In this document: piece by piece, positions 9,868 through 18,417 of the stretch
Layout: each line of letters opens with the position of its first letter
How positions within the stretch are numbered: the stretch's first letter is position 1
Origin: Streptomyces sp. MMG1121
Lineage (GTDB): Bacteria; Actinomycetota; Actinomycetes; Streptomycetales; Streptomycetaceae
Direction of reading: 5' to 3'
DNA: 64,000 nt
Assembly: GCF_001280015.1 (NCBI RefSeq)
Contig: NZ_LGDV01000107.1
Location: 71,091-135,090 of the forward strand
Position numbers and translations under genes: made by a program
Notes under the pieces: generated by a model
Told to the model about the DNA's origin: nothing
The model's database searches: none
Seen by the model: the letters and a program-made list of their open reading frames with translations, nothing else

Positions 9868-10185
9868 ATGACGTCCACTTCCCCTCGTACGAGGTGCGGG
9901 TTCCCCTCGTACGAGGTGCGGGCGCTGAGCGCCGGCAGCGCCCAGTCGACGCGTGCGGCCGGCGAGAAGTACGCGGTGCCGCTGCCCTTCGACAGCGCGG
10001 AGGGGCCGGCCCGCAGTACGGAAGTCGAGCTCGTGGTGATGACGGTGAAGGTTCCGCACCACCCGCAGCTCGTCCGGCCCGCGCTGGGCGCGGGGAAGAC
10101 GGTGTTCAGCGAGTGGCCGCTCGGTGTCTTCCGTGCGGCGCCCGCCAGAAACCGTTCCGACGGGGACCGCCGCGCGGAGCCGTGA
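9868..10185 (+). pseudogene. truncated relic of a Gfo/Idh/MocA oxidoreductase gene
   Basis: The frame begins MTSTSP and then jumps to YEVRALSAGS, so about 43 N-terminal residues including the NAD-binding Rossmann motif are missing. It keeps AAGEKYAVPL, VVMTVKVPHH and TVFSEWPLG, then loses similarity near 10125. The intact copy is at 42729-43886 on the other strand (same MTSTSP start, AAGEKYAVPL, TVFSEWPLG). Similarity also covers the roughly 90 bp upstream (from about 9779), including TGGACCGTGTCCTCCATGG, so this is a duplicated DNA segment, not convergent sequence. It cannot bind NAD and is almost certainly dead. Confidence 0.85.
9879..9922. repeat. 22-bp tandem direct repeat at the relic's deletion junction
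   Basis: Two exact 22-bp units, 9879-9900 and 9901-9922, each containing the palindrome CCTCGTACGAGG followed by TGCGGG. They sit where the Gfo/Idh/MocA relic jumps from its start codon region to the internal sequence, so they mark the rearrangement. Confidence 0.9.
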
Positions 10186-10186
10186 G

Positions 10187-10228
10187 ACGCCGAAGCCGCA
10201 CCGAAGCGCTCCGGCGCGGCTTCGGCGT
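10187..10228. terminator. stem-loop between relic and GNAT gene
   Basis: 13-bp perfect stem ACGCCGAAGCCGC (10187-10199) / GCGGCTTCGGCGT (10216-10228) with a 16-nt loop, directly after the relic frame ends. Confidence 0.7.
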
Positions 10229-10336
10229 GAGATCGGTTGCGCGCGCACGAGTGGTTCCCGGGAGCGGTGCGGGAACGCCTGCCCGAGGAGCCGACCCGCC
10301 GCAGGAAGCCAGTCCCCGGTGCGAAATACTCTCCCG

Positions 10337-10825
10337 ATGACGTCACGCACTTCCCCGGCCGGCCAGCCGATCACGATACGGAGGGCAGTCGCGCGGGATG
10401 CCAAACGGCTCACGCGGCTCGTGCGTGGCTCAGGCGCCTACGAGGGCAAGTACGCAGCCGCAGTCGCGGGCTACCGGGTCGGTCCTGATTACATCGAGGC
10501 CCACCGCGCCTTCGTAGCCGTCGGCGCCGACGAGCAGGGAGGCCGGGTCCTCGGGTTCTACTCGCTCGTCCTCGCTCCACCGGAGCTCGACCTGCTGTTC
10601 GTCGCCGACGAGGCGCAAGGACGCGGTATCGGACGGCTGCTCGTCGCACACATGCAGTCCGAGGCCCGTGCCGCCGGGCTCGACCGTGTCAAGGTCGTGT
10701 CGCATCGTCCCGCCGAGGACTTCTACCACCGCGTCGGTGCCGTGCGGACCGGGACCGCGCTCGCGAACCCGCCCGCCGTGCCGTGGGACCGTCCCGAATT
10801 CGAGTTTCGCATTCCTTCGGAATGA
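10337..10825 (+). CDS. GNAT-family N-acetyltransferase
   Basis: 162 residues from ATG 10337. The acetyl-CoA-binding signature is DEAQGRGIGRLLVAH (Q/R-x-x-G-x-G), following the beta-strand ELDLLFVAD; the C-terminal FYHRVGAVRTG is the usual beta-6/7 region. Substrate unknown. No clear Shine-Dalgarno is seen, so a start at an upstream codon in the same frame is possible, but homology begins only near ITIRRAVARD. Confidence 0.82.
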   Translation: MTSRTSPAGQPITIRRAVARDAKRLTRLVRGSGAYEGKYAAAVAGYRVGPDYIEAHRAFVAVGADEQGGRVLGFYSLVLAPPELDLLFVADEAQGRGIGRLLVAHMQSEARAAGLDRVKVVSHRPAEDFYHRVGAVRTGTALANPPAVPWDRPEFEFRIPSE

Positions 10826-11012
10826 CGCGGTGTGCCGGTTGGCGGGGCACCGGCCCCGCCCGCGTGGCGGCCGGCATGCAGGAGCCGCTGGACGCCGCGC
10901 GCTCCGCGTGTGCCGCCGTCTCCGCCCTGGCCGGAGGAATCGCCTGCGCCGGCGGCCGCTCCCGGCGACTTCCTCGCCTGCGGCACTCCCAGGGCCATCG
11001 GCCCGCCCAGCG

Positions 11013-12233
11013 CTACGGCGTGGGGGGCCGCTGCGGGGAGCGGAGTACGAGCAGGGTGATCTCGCTCGGGGCGAAGACGCGGAAGGGCGGGCCCCAGAAG
11101 CCGGTGCCACGGCTGGTGTAGAGGAGGGTGCGGGTGCCGTGGCGGCTGAGGCCGGCGAGGGCGGGCTGGTCGATGCGGACCAGGTGGTGGAAGGGCCAGA
11201 TCTGGCCGCCGTGGGTGTGGCCGGAGAGCTGGAGGTCGACGCCGCCGGTTGCCGCCCGGTCGACGAACTTGGGCTGGTGGGCCAGGAGCAGGACGGGGTG
11301 GTCGGGGTCGGCGCCGTGCAGGGCTCCGGCGAGGTGGGCGCCGTGGCCGGCGAGGCCGGAGGACTCGGCCGTGACGTCGTCCACGCCGGCGACCACGAGG
11401 GTGTCACCACCGCGTTCGAGCAGCAGATGGCGGTTGCGCAGCGGCTCCCAGCCCAGCTCGTCCATCAGATCGACCCAGCCCTGGGCCTCGCTGTAGTACT
11501 CGTGGTTGCCGGTGACGTAGACCCGGGCCCGGGTGGCCCGCACGGTGCCGAGTGGGGCGGCCTGGGCGCGGCGACGTTCGGCCGTGCCGTCCGCGATGTC
11601 TCCGGTGTGGCAGACCAGGTCGGCTTCCAGCGTGTTGACCGTCTCGCAGACCCGTGCCGACCAGCGGGCGCGGTCGAGCGGACCGTAGTGGGTGTCGGTG
11701 ATGAGGACGACGCGCGTGCCGTCCAACCCGGCCCCCAGGCGCGGAAGTTGCACGTCCAGGCGGCGTACCCGTGGTACCCGGCGGGCCTCGGCGTACCCCC
11801 AGGTGAGCAGCACGGCGGCTGTGCCGAGGACCGCCCAGGTGACGATCCGGGCCCGGTCCTGGCCGTCGCCGACGCCGGCCACGGTCAGGGTGAGCCGCAG
11901 CGGGACGCCGAGCACGACGGACCAGGCGAACAGGGTCCAGCTGGTGCCCAGCAGGGTGTCTCCGACGATCGCCGCCCGGTCCTGCTGGCGTCGGCCGTGG
12001 CCGCGCACCATCGCGAGCGGCATACCGATCAGGCCGAGGGCGAACAGGGCGGTGCCGGCGAGCGTGACAGGGAGCGGCCAGCGCTGGCCGGTGTGCAGCA
12101 GCAGCCAGCAGGGCACGGCCCACAGCAGGACGGGGGCGATCACGGGGAGGTAGCGCATCAGGCGGTGCAGTCGGCTCTGCTGCGTCGCGTGCGTCGCACT
12201 GTCGGCGGATCGGGTTTCGCTGGTGTCGGTCAC
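11013..12233 (-). CDS. membrane-anchored metallophosphoesterase
   Basis: 406 residues from GTG 12233 with GGAGGGGAAGC just upstream. The N-terminal part has four to five hydrophobic segments (residues about 28-160). The calcineurin-like domain then shows the metal-binding set: D-x-H (ITDTHYG), GD (CHTGDIADG), GNHE (VTGNHEYYS), an internal AHQP and GHTHGGQ. This architecture matches the YkuE/YaeI-like group of membrane-linked phosphoesterases. The substrate is unknown. Confidence 0.88.
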   Translation of the reverse strand: MTDTSETRSADSATHATQQSRLHRLMRYLPVIAPVLLWAVPCWLLLHTGQRWPLPVTLAGTALFALGLIGMPLAMVRGHGRRQQDRAAIVGDTLLGTSWTLFAWSVVLGVPLRLTLTVAGVGDGQDRARIVTWAVLGTAAVLLTWGYAEARRVPRVRRLDVQLPRLGAGLDGTRVVLITDTHYGPLDRARWSARVCETVNTLEADLVCHTGDIADGTAERRRAQAAPLGTVRATRARVYVTGNHEYYSEAQGWVDLMDELGWEPLRNRHLLLERGGDTLVVAGVDDVTAESSGLAGHGAHLAGALHGADPDHPVLLLAHQPKFVDRAATGGVDLQLSGHTHGGQIWPFHHLVRIDQPALAGLSRHGTRTLLYTSRGTGFWGPPFRVFAPSEITLLVLRSPQRPPTP

Positions 12234-12600
12234 GCTTCCCCTCCTTGAGCAACCAGGCTGCTGTCGGGCGCACTGTATCCGGCCGTCCCGGGCCGGCCGG
12301 ACGGGCGGGGTGCTCATGGTGGGCTGCCCAGCCCATCGTCCTCGAACCGGAGACCATCGTGGGTAACGTCGGCTGACGGCTGCGCCGGCCGGTCCGGCCG
12401 AAGTGCGCCGGAAGGTCGCGTCTGTACGGCATGCAGCCCGCGAACCCCGCCCCCCTCCGCTTCGACGTTCTGCCCCGGCAGCGCACCGCGACCGAGGACT
12501 CCGAGGCAACCTGTCATGCGCCCCAGGCCGGGTGTGCGGGGTCGCAGCAGCCGCCCGGACCAGCGCGGAAGCGGGCACGGGCGGTTGATCGGGCGGGTTG
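12234..12600. other. gene-free stretch
   Basis: 367 bp between two leftward genes. No frame shows recognisable protein or convincing codon bias. It presumably holds the promoter of the metallophosphoesterase. Confidence 0.5.
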
Positions 12601-13224
12601 TCAGCAGGCGTCGGGCTCGGCGGCGTTCCGTTCACGGGTGACCGTTCTGCGGGCCAGCAGTACGGAGAGCGCTGTGATGGCGGCCCACGACGGTGCCATG
12701 AGGATGTGCAGCAGTCCAAGCCAGGCGACGTCGCTCCAGAGGTACAGAGCCGCCTGCGCGGCCAGACTCACGAAACTCACGAGCGCGATCACCGCGGTTG
12801 ATACCGCGTAGAAGCGGTCCAGCACCCGGTTCGAGCGCCACCCGGGCGGGCCGCCCACGATCTTGTTCGCGACCAGGCCGGCCAGGGGACGGCCGGCCGC
12901 GAGAGACAGGAGGCAGGCCGCCGTCGCTGCGGCCGGGATCAGCATGGGGAGCAGGAAGAACCCGCGTGCCTGTCCCGTCCAGGCGGCCGCGGTCGCGCAC
13001 GCGGTCGCCAGCAGGGCTCCGATGACCGCGTGCCGGACCTGCTGCCGGGCCCGCAGCCGCCATGCAAGGACGAGTACGGCGGTCACCGTTGCGGCGGCGG
13101 AGGCGAGCCGTAGGCCGCCGATCCCGTTTGCGGTCAGGAACGCGAGTGTGGGTGCCCCTGCCGCAGCAGTGGCGGTGGCGGTGGCAGTGGCAGTGGCCGC
13201 GGAGGCGGCGCGTGATGGCGTCAT
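12601..13224 (-). CDS. multi-pass membrane protein (DUF3159-like)
   Basis: 207 residues with an Ala/Thr-rich start and about five to six hydrophobic helices. The segment LAAGRPLAGLVANKIVGGPPGW resembles the conserved core of actinobacterial DUF3159 proteins, but this assignment is from memory and tentative. The start overlaps the stop of the upstream small gene (13221-13224), so the two are translationally coupled. Confidence 0.68.
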   Translation of the reverse strand: MTPSRAASAATATATATATAAAGAPTLAFLTANGIGGLRLASAAATVTAVLVLAWRLRARQQVRHAVIGALLATACATAAAWTGQARGFFLLPMLIPAAATAACLLSLAAGRPLAGLVANKIVGGPPGWRSNRVLDRFYAVSTAVIALVSFVSLAAQAALYLWSDVAWLGLLHILMAPSWAAITALSVLLARRTVTRERNAAEPDAC

Positions 13225-13559
13225 CGCGTCGGCTCGACGACGTCGGTGACGTCGTCGCAGCGGCGTCGGCCGGTGACCTTCGAAGCCGGGAGACGTCCGG
13301 CCTTGGAGACACCGGTGAGCGTGTCGCCGTCGACAGTGACGGTGAAGGCGAGATCGAGGCGCATCGGGCGGGTGATCGACTGCTTCCAGGACAGCCGGTG
13401 GCCGTCGACGGCGATGTCCTTCAGCGGCAGGTCCTCGCCGGCGCCGTGGGCGGTGCCGACCAGCAGCCCGCCCTCCGAGCGCAGCTCGATGACGGGCCGC
13501 ACCCGCCCGATGGGCGTGACGATGGTCAGGTCCCAGACACCTTCGATTTCAGCGGACAT
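13221..13559 (-). CDS. small beta-rich protein, unknown function
   Basis: 112 residues, alternating strands (VWDLTIVTPIG, LRSEGGLLVGTA, LDLAFTVTVDGDTLTG) suggestive of a small beta-barrel such as a lipocalin-like fold. No catalytic motif. It overlaps by 4 bp the membrane-protein gene that follows and lies 48 bp downstream of the DJ-1-type gene, so 14288-12601 is a likely three-gene operon. Confidence 0.68.
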   Translation of the reverse strand: MSAEIEGVWDLTIVTPIGRVRPVIELRSEGGLLVGTAHGAGEDLPLKDIAVDGHRLSWKQSITRPMRLDLAFTVTVDGDTLTGVSKAGRLPASKVTGRRRCDDVTDVVEPTR

Positions 13560-13607
13560 GAAGTAGCGCTTCCTTGCGTCGTTATGTGCGGGGCGGGACA
13601 GGTGTGC

Positions 13608-14288
13608 TCAGAAGGCGGCGGGCGCGAGCCCGCGGGGGCGCCAGGTCGTGCCGCGGCGCTCGTGGGCGAACAACTCCTCCACGGCGTGGGCGATCTGTGG
13701 ACCCACTTCCCGCTCCAGCAGGTACAGGCCGAGGTCGAGGCCGGAGGTGACCCCGGCGGCGGTGACCAGGTCGCCGTCGTCGACCACGCGTGCTCGGACG
13801 GCGTGGACGCCGGTCGCGTCGAGCAGGTCCAGGCCCAGGTGGTGGGTGGTGGCGTGACGACCGGGGAGGAGACCGGCCATGGCCAGGACGAGCGAGCCGC
13901 CGCAGACCGTCGCCACGGTGATCCGCGCGTCCTCCATGGCGGCCTTGAGCAGCACCGGCAATTCGGTCCGCAGCGCGCGGGCCAGCCGGACCGGGATGGC
14001 GTCGTCCTGCGTGTCGTCGCCTTCGGGGTCCGTGCTGTCGCCGGGGTCGCCGACGCGCCCGGCGGCGCCGGGGACGAGGACGACGCCGGGACGGCTGGGG
14101 TCGAGGATGCCGGTGGTGTGCAGCGAGAGCCCGCCGGTGCCGCTGACGACCTCCCGCGGGCCTTCGGCGCTGACCAGCTCCACGCTGACGGCGCCCTCGG
14201 AGGCGGTGCCGCCGGCGTGGAGGACCTCGAACGGTGCGATGGCGTCAAGCGGGTCGAACCCGTCGAACAACACGATCTGGACGTGCAT
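13608..14288 (-). CDS. DJ-1/PfpI-family protein (isonitrile hydratase-like)
   Basis: 226 residues. N-terminal IVLFDGFDPLDAIAPFEVL and the nucleophile elbow TVCGGSLVLA carry the conserved Cys of the DJ-1/ThiJ/PfpI superfamily, and the C-terminal TSGLDLGLYLLE is typical of the glutamine-amidotransferase-like subgroup related to InhA. An acidic insertion (DSTDPEGDDTQDD) lies in the middle. The exact reaction cannot be fixed. Confidence 0.82.
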   Translation of the reverse strand: MHVQIVLFDGFDPLDAIAPFEVLHAGGTASEGAVSVELVSAEGPREVVSGTGGLSLHTTGILDPSRPGVVLVPGAAGRVGDPGDSTDPEGDDTQDDAIPVRLARALRTELPVLLKAAMEDARITVATVCGGSLVLAMAGLLPGRHATTHHLGLDLLDATGVHAVRARVVDDGDLVTAAGVTSGLDLGLYLLEREVGPQIAHAVEELFAHERRGTTWRPRGLAPAAF

Positions 14289-14341
14289 GTGAGTGACTTC
14301 CGTGAGAGTGGGAGCCGGTGGTCACCGGCTTCGCTGCGATG

Positions 14342-14842
14342 CTAGGAGCCGGTGCGCGCAGCGAGGATGGGCTCGAATGACACATCCCAACGGAATCTCG
14401 CCACACTGTCGCCCTCGCCCGCCCAGCCCTCCTGATGGGGGCTGTTGGCGTCGAGGCACAGGTAGTTCCCGGAGCCCTGGTCGTAGCCGCTGACGAGCTG
14501 GCCGTACTTGGTGGCGGTCCAGGTCTTGCCGACCCCGTGCCAGGTGTCGCCGGTGCCGCAGGTCCAGACGACGTTCTCGACCAGCTTCGGAAGACGCTTT
14601 GGTTCGTCGTACCCGTGATACAGACAGCGGTTCTCGTACCACGAGCTCGGCGGGTCCACGGCGTAGGCGTGGACCTCTCCTTCTCCGGCTGCCTCCCTCC
14701 TGACCGCGGCATGTCCCGTGCCCGACGCGGCCAGGAGGACGCCGGCCAGCGCGGTGATGCCCCACCGGCGCCATCGGCCCGTCAGGGGCACGCCACGGGG
14801 TCTTGCGCGCAGGTGCGTTTCAGCGTTCTCCTCCAGCTCCAC
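14342..14842 (-). CDS. probable secreted protein, unknown function
   Basis: 166 residues in the frame. A signal-like segment (RWGITALAGVLLAASGTGHAA) near residues 26-46 suggests export with cleavage after GHAA. The mature part has two cysteines (NRCLYHG, VWTCGTGD) and aromatic motifs. The start could be a later codon, because the first 20 residues precede a normal signal peptide. Family not recognised. Confidence 0.62.
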   Translation of the reverse strand: MELEENAETHLRARPRGVPLTGRWRRWGITALAGVLLAASGTGHAAVRREAAGEGEVHAYAVDPPSSWYENRCLYHGYDEPKRLPKLVENVVWTCGTGDTWHGVGKTWTATKYGQLVSGYDQGSGNYLCLDANSPHQEGWAGEGDSVARFRWDVSFEPILAARTGS

Positions 14843-15369
14843 GGCACATGGCTAACGGGTGGCGTGTCGCTTGGCAGGGCGAACACGGTGTGGAAACCGT
14901 CGGTTTCACCGGTTCAGTTCACCGCCGCTGCGTAGGGGCATGCGGCTGCAGGCGATCCTGCGCGCACGCGGACTTCCGGGCCTGAGTGATCCTGATCCTC
15001 TGGTGACACGGCGCGGCGGGAGCTTCGACCGCAACGACACGACCGCCACATTCACGCACACCGTCACCGATGTCACGGCCGGCAACGTCGTCCCCGTGCA
15101 GCTCCTCTGGAAGGCGGCGGGGGAGGGCGGTACCAGGCAGCCCTCGGGCTCCGCGGCCGGACTCCTTCGCCCTCCCGTTCGGCCTGGGCGTGCACGGGAC
15201 AGGCGCAGGGACAGGGACAGCGTCACCGAAACCCGGGACCCCGGCGGCTCCTTCTGTCCACTCCGTGATGACGCTGCGATGCTCTTGCTCGGCTGTCCCC
15301 ACCTTGCGGGGTGAATGCCTGTTCTCATCGAGGGAGAGAGAGACGGCCTCGGCACGGTAGAAAGGACGT
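14843..15369. other. gene-poor stretch, possible relic
   Basis: 527 bp before the MarR gene. On the plus strand around 15010-15120 a short stretch (SFDRNDTTATFTHTVTDV) reads like a fragment of a secreted protein, but it has neither a believable start nor a continuation. No intact gene is supported. Confidence 0.4.
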
Positions 15370-15906
15370 ATGGCGGAGCGACAGACCCCCACGGGTGCCT
15401 TGGACGATGTCGATGCGGTCACCAGAGCGGTGCTGACCGCGTCGCGTCTGTTGGTGGCGGTCTCCGCGCGCTCGCTCGCCGCGGTGGAGGACCGGGTGAC
15501 CGTCGCCCAGTTCCGGATGCTGGTGGTGCTGTCCACCAGGGGGACGACCAAGCTGGTCGAGCTCGCGGAGCTGCTCCAGGTGGCTCCCTCCACCGCCATG
15601 CGGATGGTCGACCGGCTGATCGCCTCCGGGCTCGCCGACCGCCAGGCCAATCCTGCCAACCGTCGCGAGACGCTCCTGCGGCTCACCGAGGAGGGCCGGC
15701 GCACCGTCGAGGAAGTCACCGCCCGGCGTCGTGCCGAGATCGCCGCCATCGTCGAACGGCTCCGCCCGATGGAGCGGCTGGCGCTCGTCGAGGCGCTGGG
15801 CGCCTTCAACGAGGCGGGTGGCGAGCCTCCGGTACCCGGGGCGGACGATCCCGAACCGTACCCGCTCGGCTGGATGGTGGACGGAGCACTGACGCACGAC
15901 GCCTGA
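15370..15906 (+). CDS. MarR-family transcriptional regulator
   Basis: 178 residues from ATG 15370 with AAAGGA upstream. The winged helix-turn-helix covers residues about 45-115 (VTVAQFRMLVVLSTRG, STAMRMVDRLIASGLADR, ANRRETLLRLTEEG). The wing motif and flanking dimer helices are typical of MarR. Four copies of a TTTGCA-N3-TGCAAA-like palindrome occur in the next 2.5 kb before the SPW, ClC and monooxygenase genes, so it is the nearest candidate to bind them; that link is inference. Confidence 0.88.
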   Translation: MAERQTPTGALDDVDAVTRAVLTASRLLVAVSARSLAAVEDRVTVAQFRMLVVLSTRGTTKLVELAELLQVAPSTAMRMVDRLIASGLADRQANPANRRETLLRLTEEGRRTVEEVTARRRAEIAAIVERLRPMERLALVEALGAFNEAGGEPPVPGADDPEPYPLGWMVDGALTHDA

Positions 15907-15943
15907 CATGAGTACGGCTGGTCCGGCCGGCCATGGCTTGCTT

Positions 15944-16303
15944 TCAGGCGCGCTCTTTTCCTGTCCCCTGTTGGCCCTTAACCTGCATAACGCAATGAAA
16001 CGGGACGAGCGCCGGCAGTGGCCGACGGACGAGGACAGGGCGTGGGTCCGGCAGGAACGCGCTGACGTCGACGGGCCTCGCGATCAGGTTGTTGGCCGTC
16101 AGGCAGGGGTTCGTCCTGGCGAAGTGGATCACTCATGGCGAGCCTGCCGTGTAGACGCCGATCAGCAGGATGAGCCAGTCGACCGGGACTGCCGGACCGC
16201 TTGCGCCCCTCCGCTCGGGGCGCTCCTGCGTGCCGGGCGCATCGAGCTCGCTGTATGTGGTCGGGGGCGTGCACGCGACGTGGCCGCGCTCCGCAAGTGC
16301 CAC
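15944..16303 (-). pseudogene. SPW-repeat membrane protein gene with a nonsense codon
   Basis: GTG 16303 sits 2 bp after a very strong ribosome site (AAGGAGGTGAA). The frame reads MALAERG...PVDWLILLIGVYTAGSP and hits TGA at 16133-16135. It continues in the same frame as VIHFARTNPCLTANNLI with good codon bias. In SPW-repeat proteins this position is SPW followed by a loop, so the TGA looks like a mutated Trp codon (TGG). Beyond LIARPVDV the hydrophobic pattern is lost, suggesting a second lesion. A TTGCA-N3-TGCAA palindrome lies about 50 bp upstream. The family call rests on a short motif. Confidence 0.5.
15984..15994. promoter_or_regulatory. weak copy of the TGCA-N3-TGCA palindrome
   Basis: TGCATAACGCA, a degenerate match to the palindromes at 16353, 18215 and 18418. 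It lies 78 bp after the MarR stop. Confidence 0.3.
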
Positions 16304-16352
16304 GGTTCACCTCCTTGGAACGGAATGTCCGTCGAGGCCCCCGCCATCCGTT

Positions 16353-16365
16353 TTGCAGAGTGCAA
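16353..16365. promoter_or_regulatory. palindromic operator before the SPW gene
   Basis: TTGCAGAGTGCAA, 5-bp arms around 3 bp, 50 bp upstream of the SPW-repeat GTG. Same pattern as the sites at 18215 and 18418. Confidence 0.55.
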
Positions 16366-16406
16366 GTACAGATCGCGGGCACGGACCGCAGCGCCTGGCG
16401 ACGCGC

Positions 16407-18197
16407 TCAGGTGGTCGCATGCACGGCGCGCAGCGCGCTTTGATGGCTGAGCCATCCGACCGGCTCGCCCCGCTTGGCGTCGAGGACGGGTACACCGGTA
16501 CCGGCGGCGGACAGCAAGGCGTGCAGTGCCTGGCTGAGGGGCTGTTCCGGTGTGACGGGTGCGGGTGGCGCGGCGAGCTGGGCGATCGTCCGGGGCGCGG
16601 CGTCCGGCTGCTCCGCGAGGGCCTCGGCCACGGCCTGCGCGGTGACGACGCCGACGTACTCCCCGGAGTCGGCGACGACCGGGAGCGCGCCATGGCCGGA
16701 CAGGCTCAGCAGGTCGGCGGCGTCCGCCAGGGTGCTGGTGGCGGGCAGGGGGGCGGGCAGCGGTTCCATGACGGCGCCGACCTGCTGGGCGCCGATGACC
16801 GCTCCGGGTGCGGGGCCTTCGAGGTCGATGCCGCGGCGGCGGAGCTTGAGGGTGTAGATCGTGTCGCGGGAGAGCAGGCGGCTTATGGCGGTGGCCAGCA
16901 CGATGGCCAGCATCAGGGGCAGGATGATCGAGTACTCGCCGGTCAGCTCGAAGAGGATGACCACGGCGGTGATCGGTGCCCGGGCCGCACCGGCGAAGGT
17001 GGCGCCCATGCCGATCAGGGCGTACGCGCCCACCGCACCGGCGGTGCCGGGTATCAGGTGGTGGACGCCGATGCCGTACGCCGAGCCGAGCATCGCGCCG
17101 ATGAACAGGCTGGGTGCGAAGACGCCGCCCGAGCCGCCGATGCCGATGGTGAGGCTGGTGGCCAGCATCTTGCCGGCCAGCAGCAGAAGCAGGAAGCCGA
17201 CCGCGTAACCGCCCTCGGTGGCCTTCTCCAGCACGGGGTAGCCGACGCCGTACATCTGCGGCAGTGCCAGCAGTACCAGCCCGAGAGCCAGCCCGCCGAC
17301 CGCGGGGCGCAGCCACTCCGGGCCGCGCCAGAGCCAGTCGCAGGCGTCCTCGATCAGGTAGAGGAAGCGGGCGAAGCCCATGCCGACCACGGCCGCGGCG
17401 ACGCCGAGCAGGGCGAACAGGCCGTACTGGGCGAGGTGGTCGACGTGGAAGGCGGGCAGGGTCAGGAAGGCGACGTCGCCGAAGGAGGCGCGTCCGATGA
17501 TGCTCGCGGTGACGCTGGCCAGCACCGTTGCCCCGAAGGCTTCCGCGCTGAAGGTGCCCAGGATCAGCTCCATGGCGAAGAAGACACCGGCCAGGGGTGC
17601 GTTGAAGGTGGCCGCGATGCCGCCCGCCGCGCCGCAGGCGACCAGGAGCTTCGTACGGTTCTCGGTCGCCCTGGTCACGCGGCCGAGGGTGGAGCCGAGT
17701 GCCGAGCCGATCTGCACGATGGGGCCCTCGCGGCCGACCGAGCCGCCGGAGCCGATGGTCAGGGCGGAGGCGAGCGTCTTGACGACGGCGACCCTGGGGC
17801 TGATCCGCCCGCCGCGCTGGGCGACGGCCAGCATGACCTCGGGCACGCCGTGCCCACGGGCCTCCTTGGCGAACCGGTTGACGAGGGGGCCGTACAGCAG
17901 GCCGCCGATCACCGGCGCGAGCAGTACGAAATACGGGCCCAGCCACGGCACGTGCGGATTGCCCGCGCCGGGGGAGGCCGAGTAGTCGGTGTGTCCGGAC
18001 AGCAGACGGGTGAAGGTCTTGATGCACCAGCGGAAGACGACCGAACCGACGCCTGCTCCGGCGCCGACCACCACGGCCAGTGCCATCACGTCCCAGGGGG
18101 CGTTCCGCAGGCCCGCGATCGCCGGCGCCGGCGTAAGGCTTCCTGCCGTCGTGTCGGCTCCTGGTGTCCTGTCCGTCACTGCCCGTATGCCACTCAT
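16407..18197 (-). CDS. ClC-family chloride channel/transporter with CBS domains
   Basis: 596 residues from ATG 18197, with AAGGAAGGGG upstream. The ClC membrane domain has the selectivity-filter motifs GHGVPE (usual GSGIP), GREGPIVQIG with the gating Glu, and GGVFAPS (usual GxFxP). Two CBS-like segments follow in the C-terminal 150 residues (VGAVMEPLPAPLP, LPVVADSGEYVGVV, GVPVLDAKRGEPVGWL). After FNAPLAGVFFAMEL the position of the internal proton-transfer Glu of E. coli ClC appears to be Leu, so a channel or altered coupling is possible. A palindrome lies 18 bp upstream of the start. Confidence 0.93.
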   Translation of the reverse strand: MSGIRAVTDRTPGADTTAGSLTPAPAIAGLRNAPWDVMALAVVVGAGAGVGSVVFRWCIKTFTRLLSGHTDYSASPGAGNPHVPWLGPYFVLLAPVIGGLLYGPLVNRFAKEARGHGVPEVMLAVAQRGGRISPRVAVVKTLASALTIGSGGSVGREGPIVQIGSALGSTLGRVTRATENRTKLLVACGAAGGIAATFNAPLAGVFFAMELILGTFSAEAFGATVLASVTASIIGRASFGDVAFLTLPAFHVDHLAQYGLFALLGVAAAVVGMGFARFLYLIEDACDWLWRGPEWLRPAVGGLALGLVLLALPQMYGVGYPVLEKATEGGYAVGFLLLLLAGKMLATSLTIGIGGSGGVFAPSLFIGAMLGSAYGIGVHHLIPGTAGAVGAYALIGMGATFAGAARAPITAVVILFELTGEYSIILPLMLAIVLATAISRLLSRDTIYTLKLRRRGIDLEGPAPGAVIGAQQVGAVMEPLPAPLPATSTLADAADLLSLSGHGALPVVADSGEYVGVVTAQAVAEALAEQPDAAPRTIAQLAAPPAPVTPEQPLSQALHALLSAAGTGVPVLDAKRGEPVGWLSHQSALRAVHATT

Positions 18198-18214
18198 CGA
18201 TTCCCCTTCCTTAC

Positions 18215-18231
18215 TTTTGCATTATGCAAAA
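18215..18231. promoter_or_regulatory. palindromic operator before the ClC gene
   Basis: TTTTGCATTATGCAAAA: perfect 7-bp arms around TTA, 18 bp upstream of the ClC start codon. It is AT-rich against a GC-rich background. Confidence 0.75.
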
Positions 18232-18417
18232 GATGTCAAGAGTGCGCACCACCGTTCCGCGCCTCGGACCGACCTGCCCCGGTGTCCGCCGGCGCACGCG
18301 CGGGTGGCGCTTTCGTCGACGCATTCCCCGGCTCGGTCAGCAAGCACTGTGTGCTGCCCGGTAGTCGCTCTGCTCCGGTGTCTGTTCGTTGACTGCGGGC
18401 CTTCTTGACGCCCGAGC

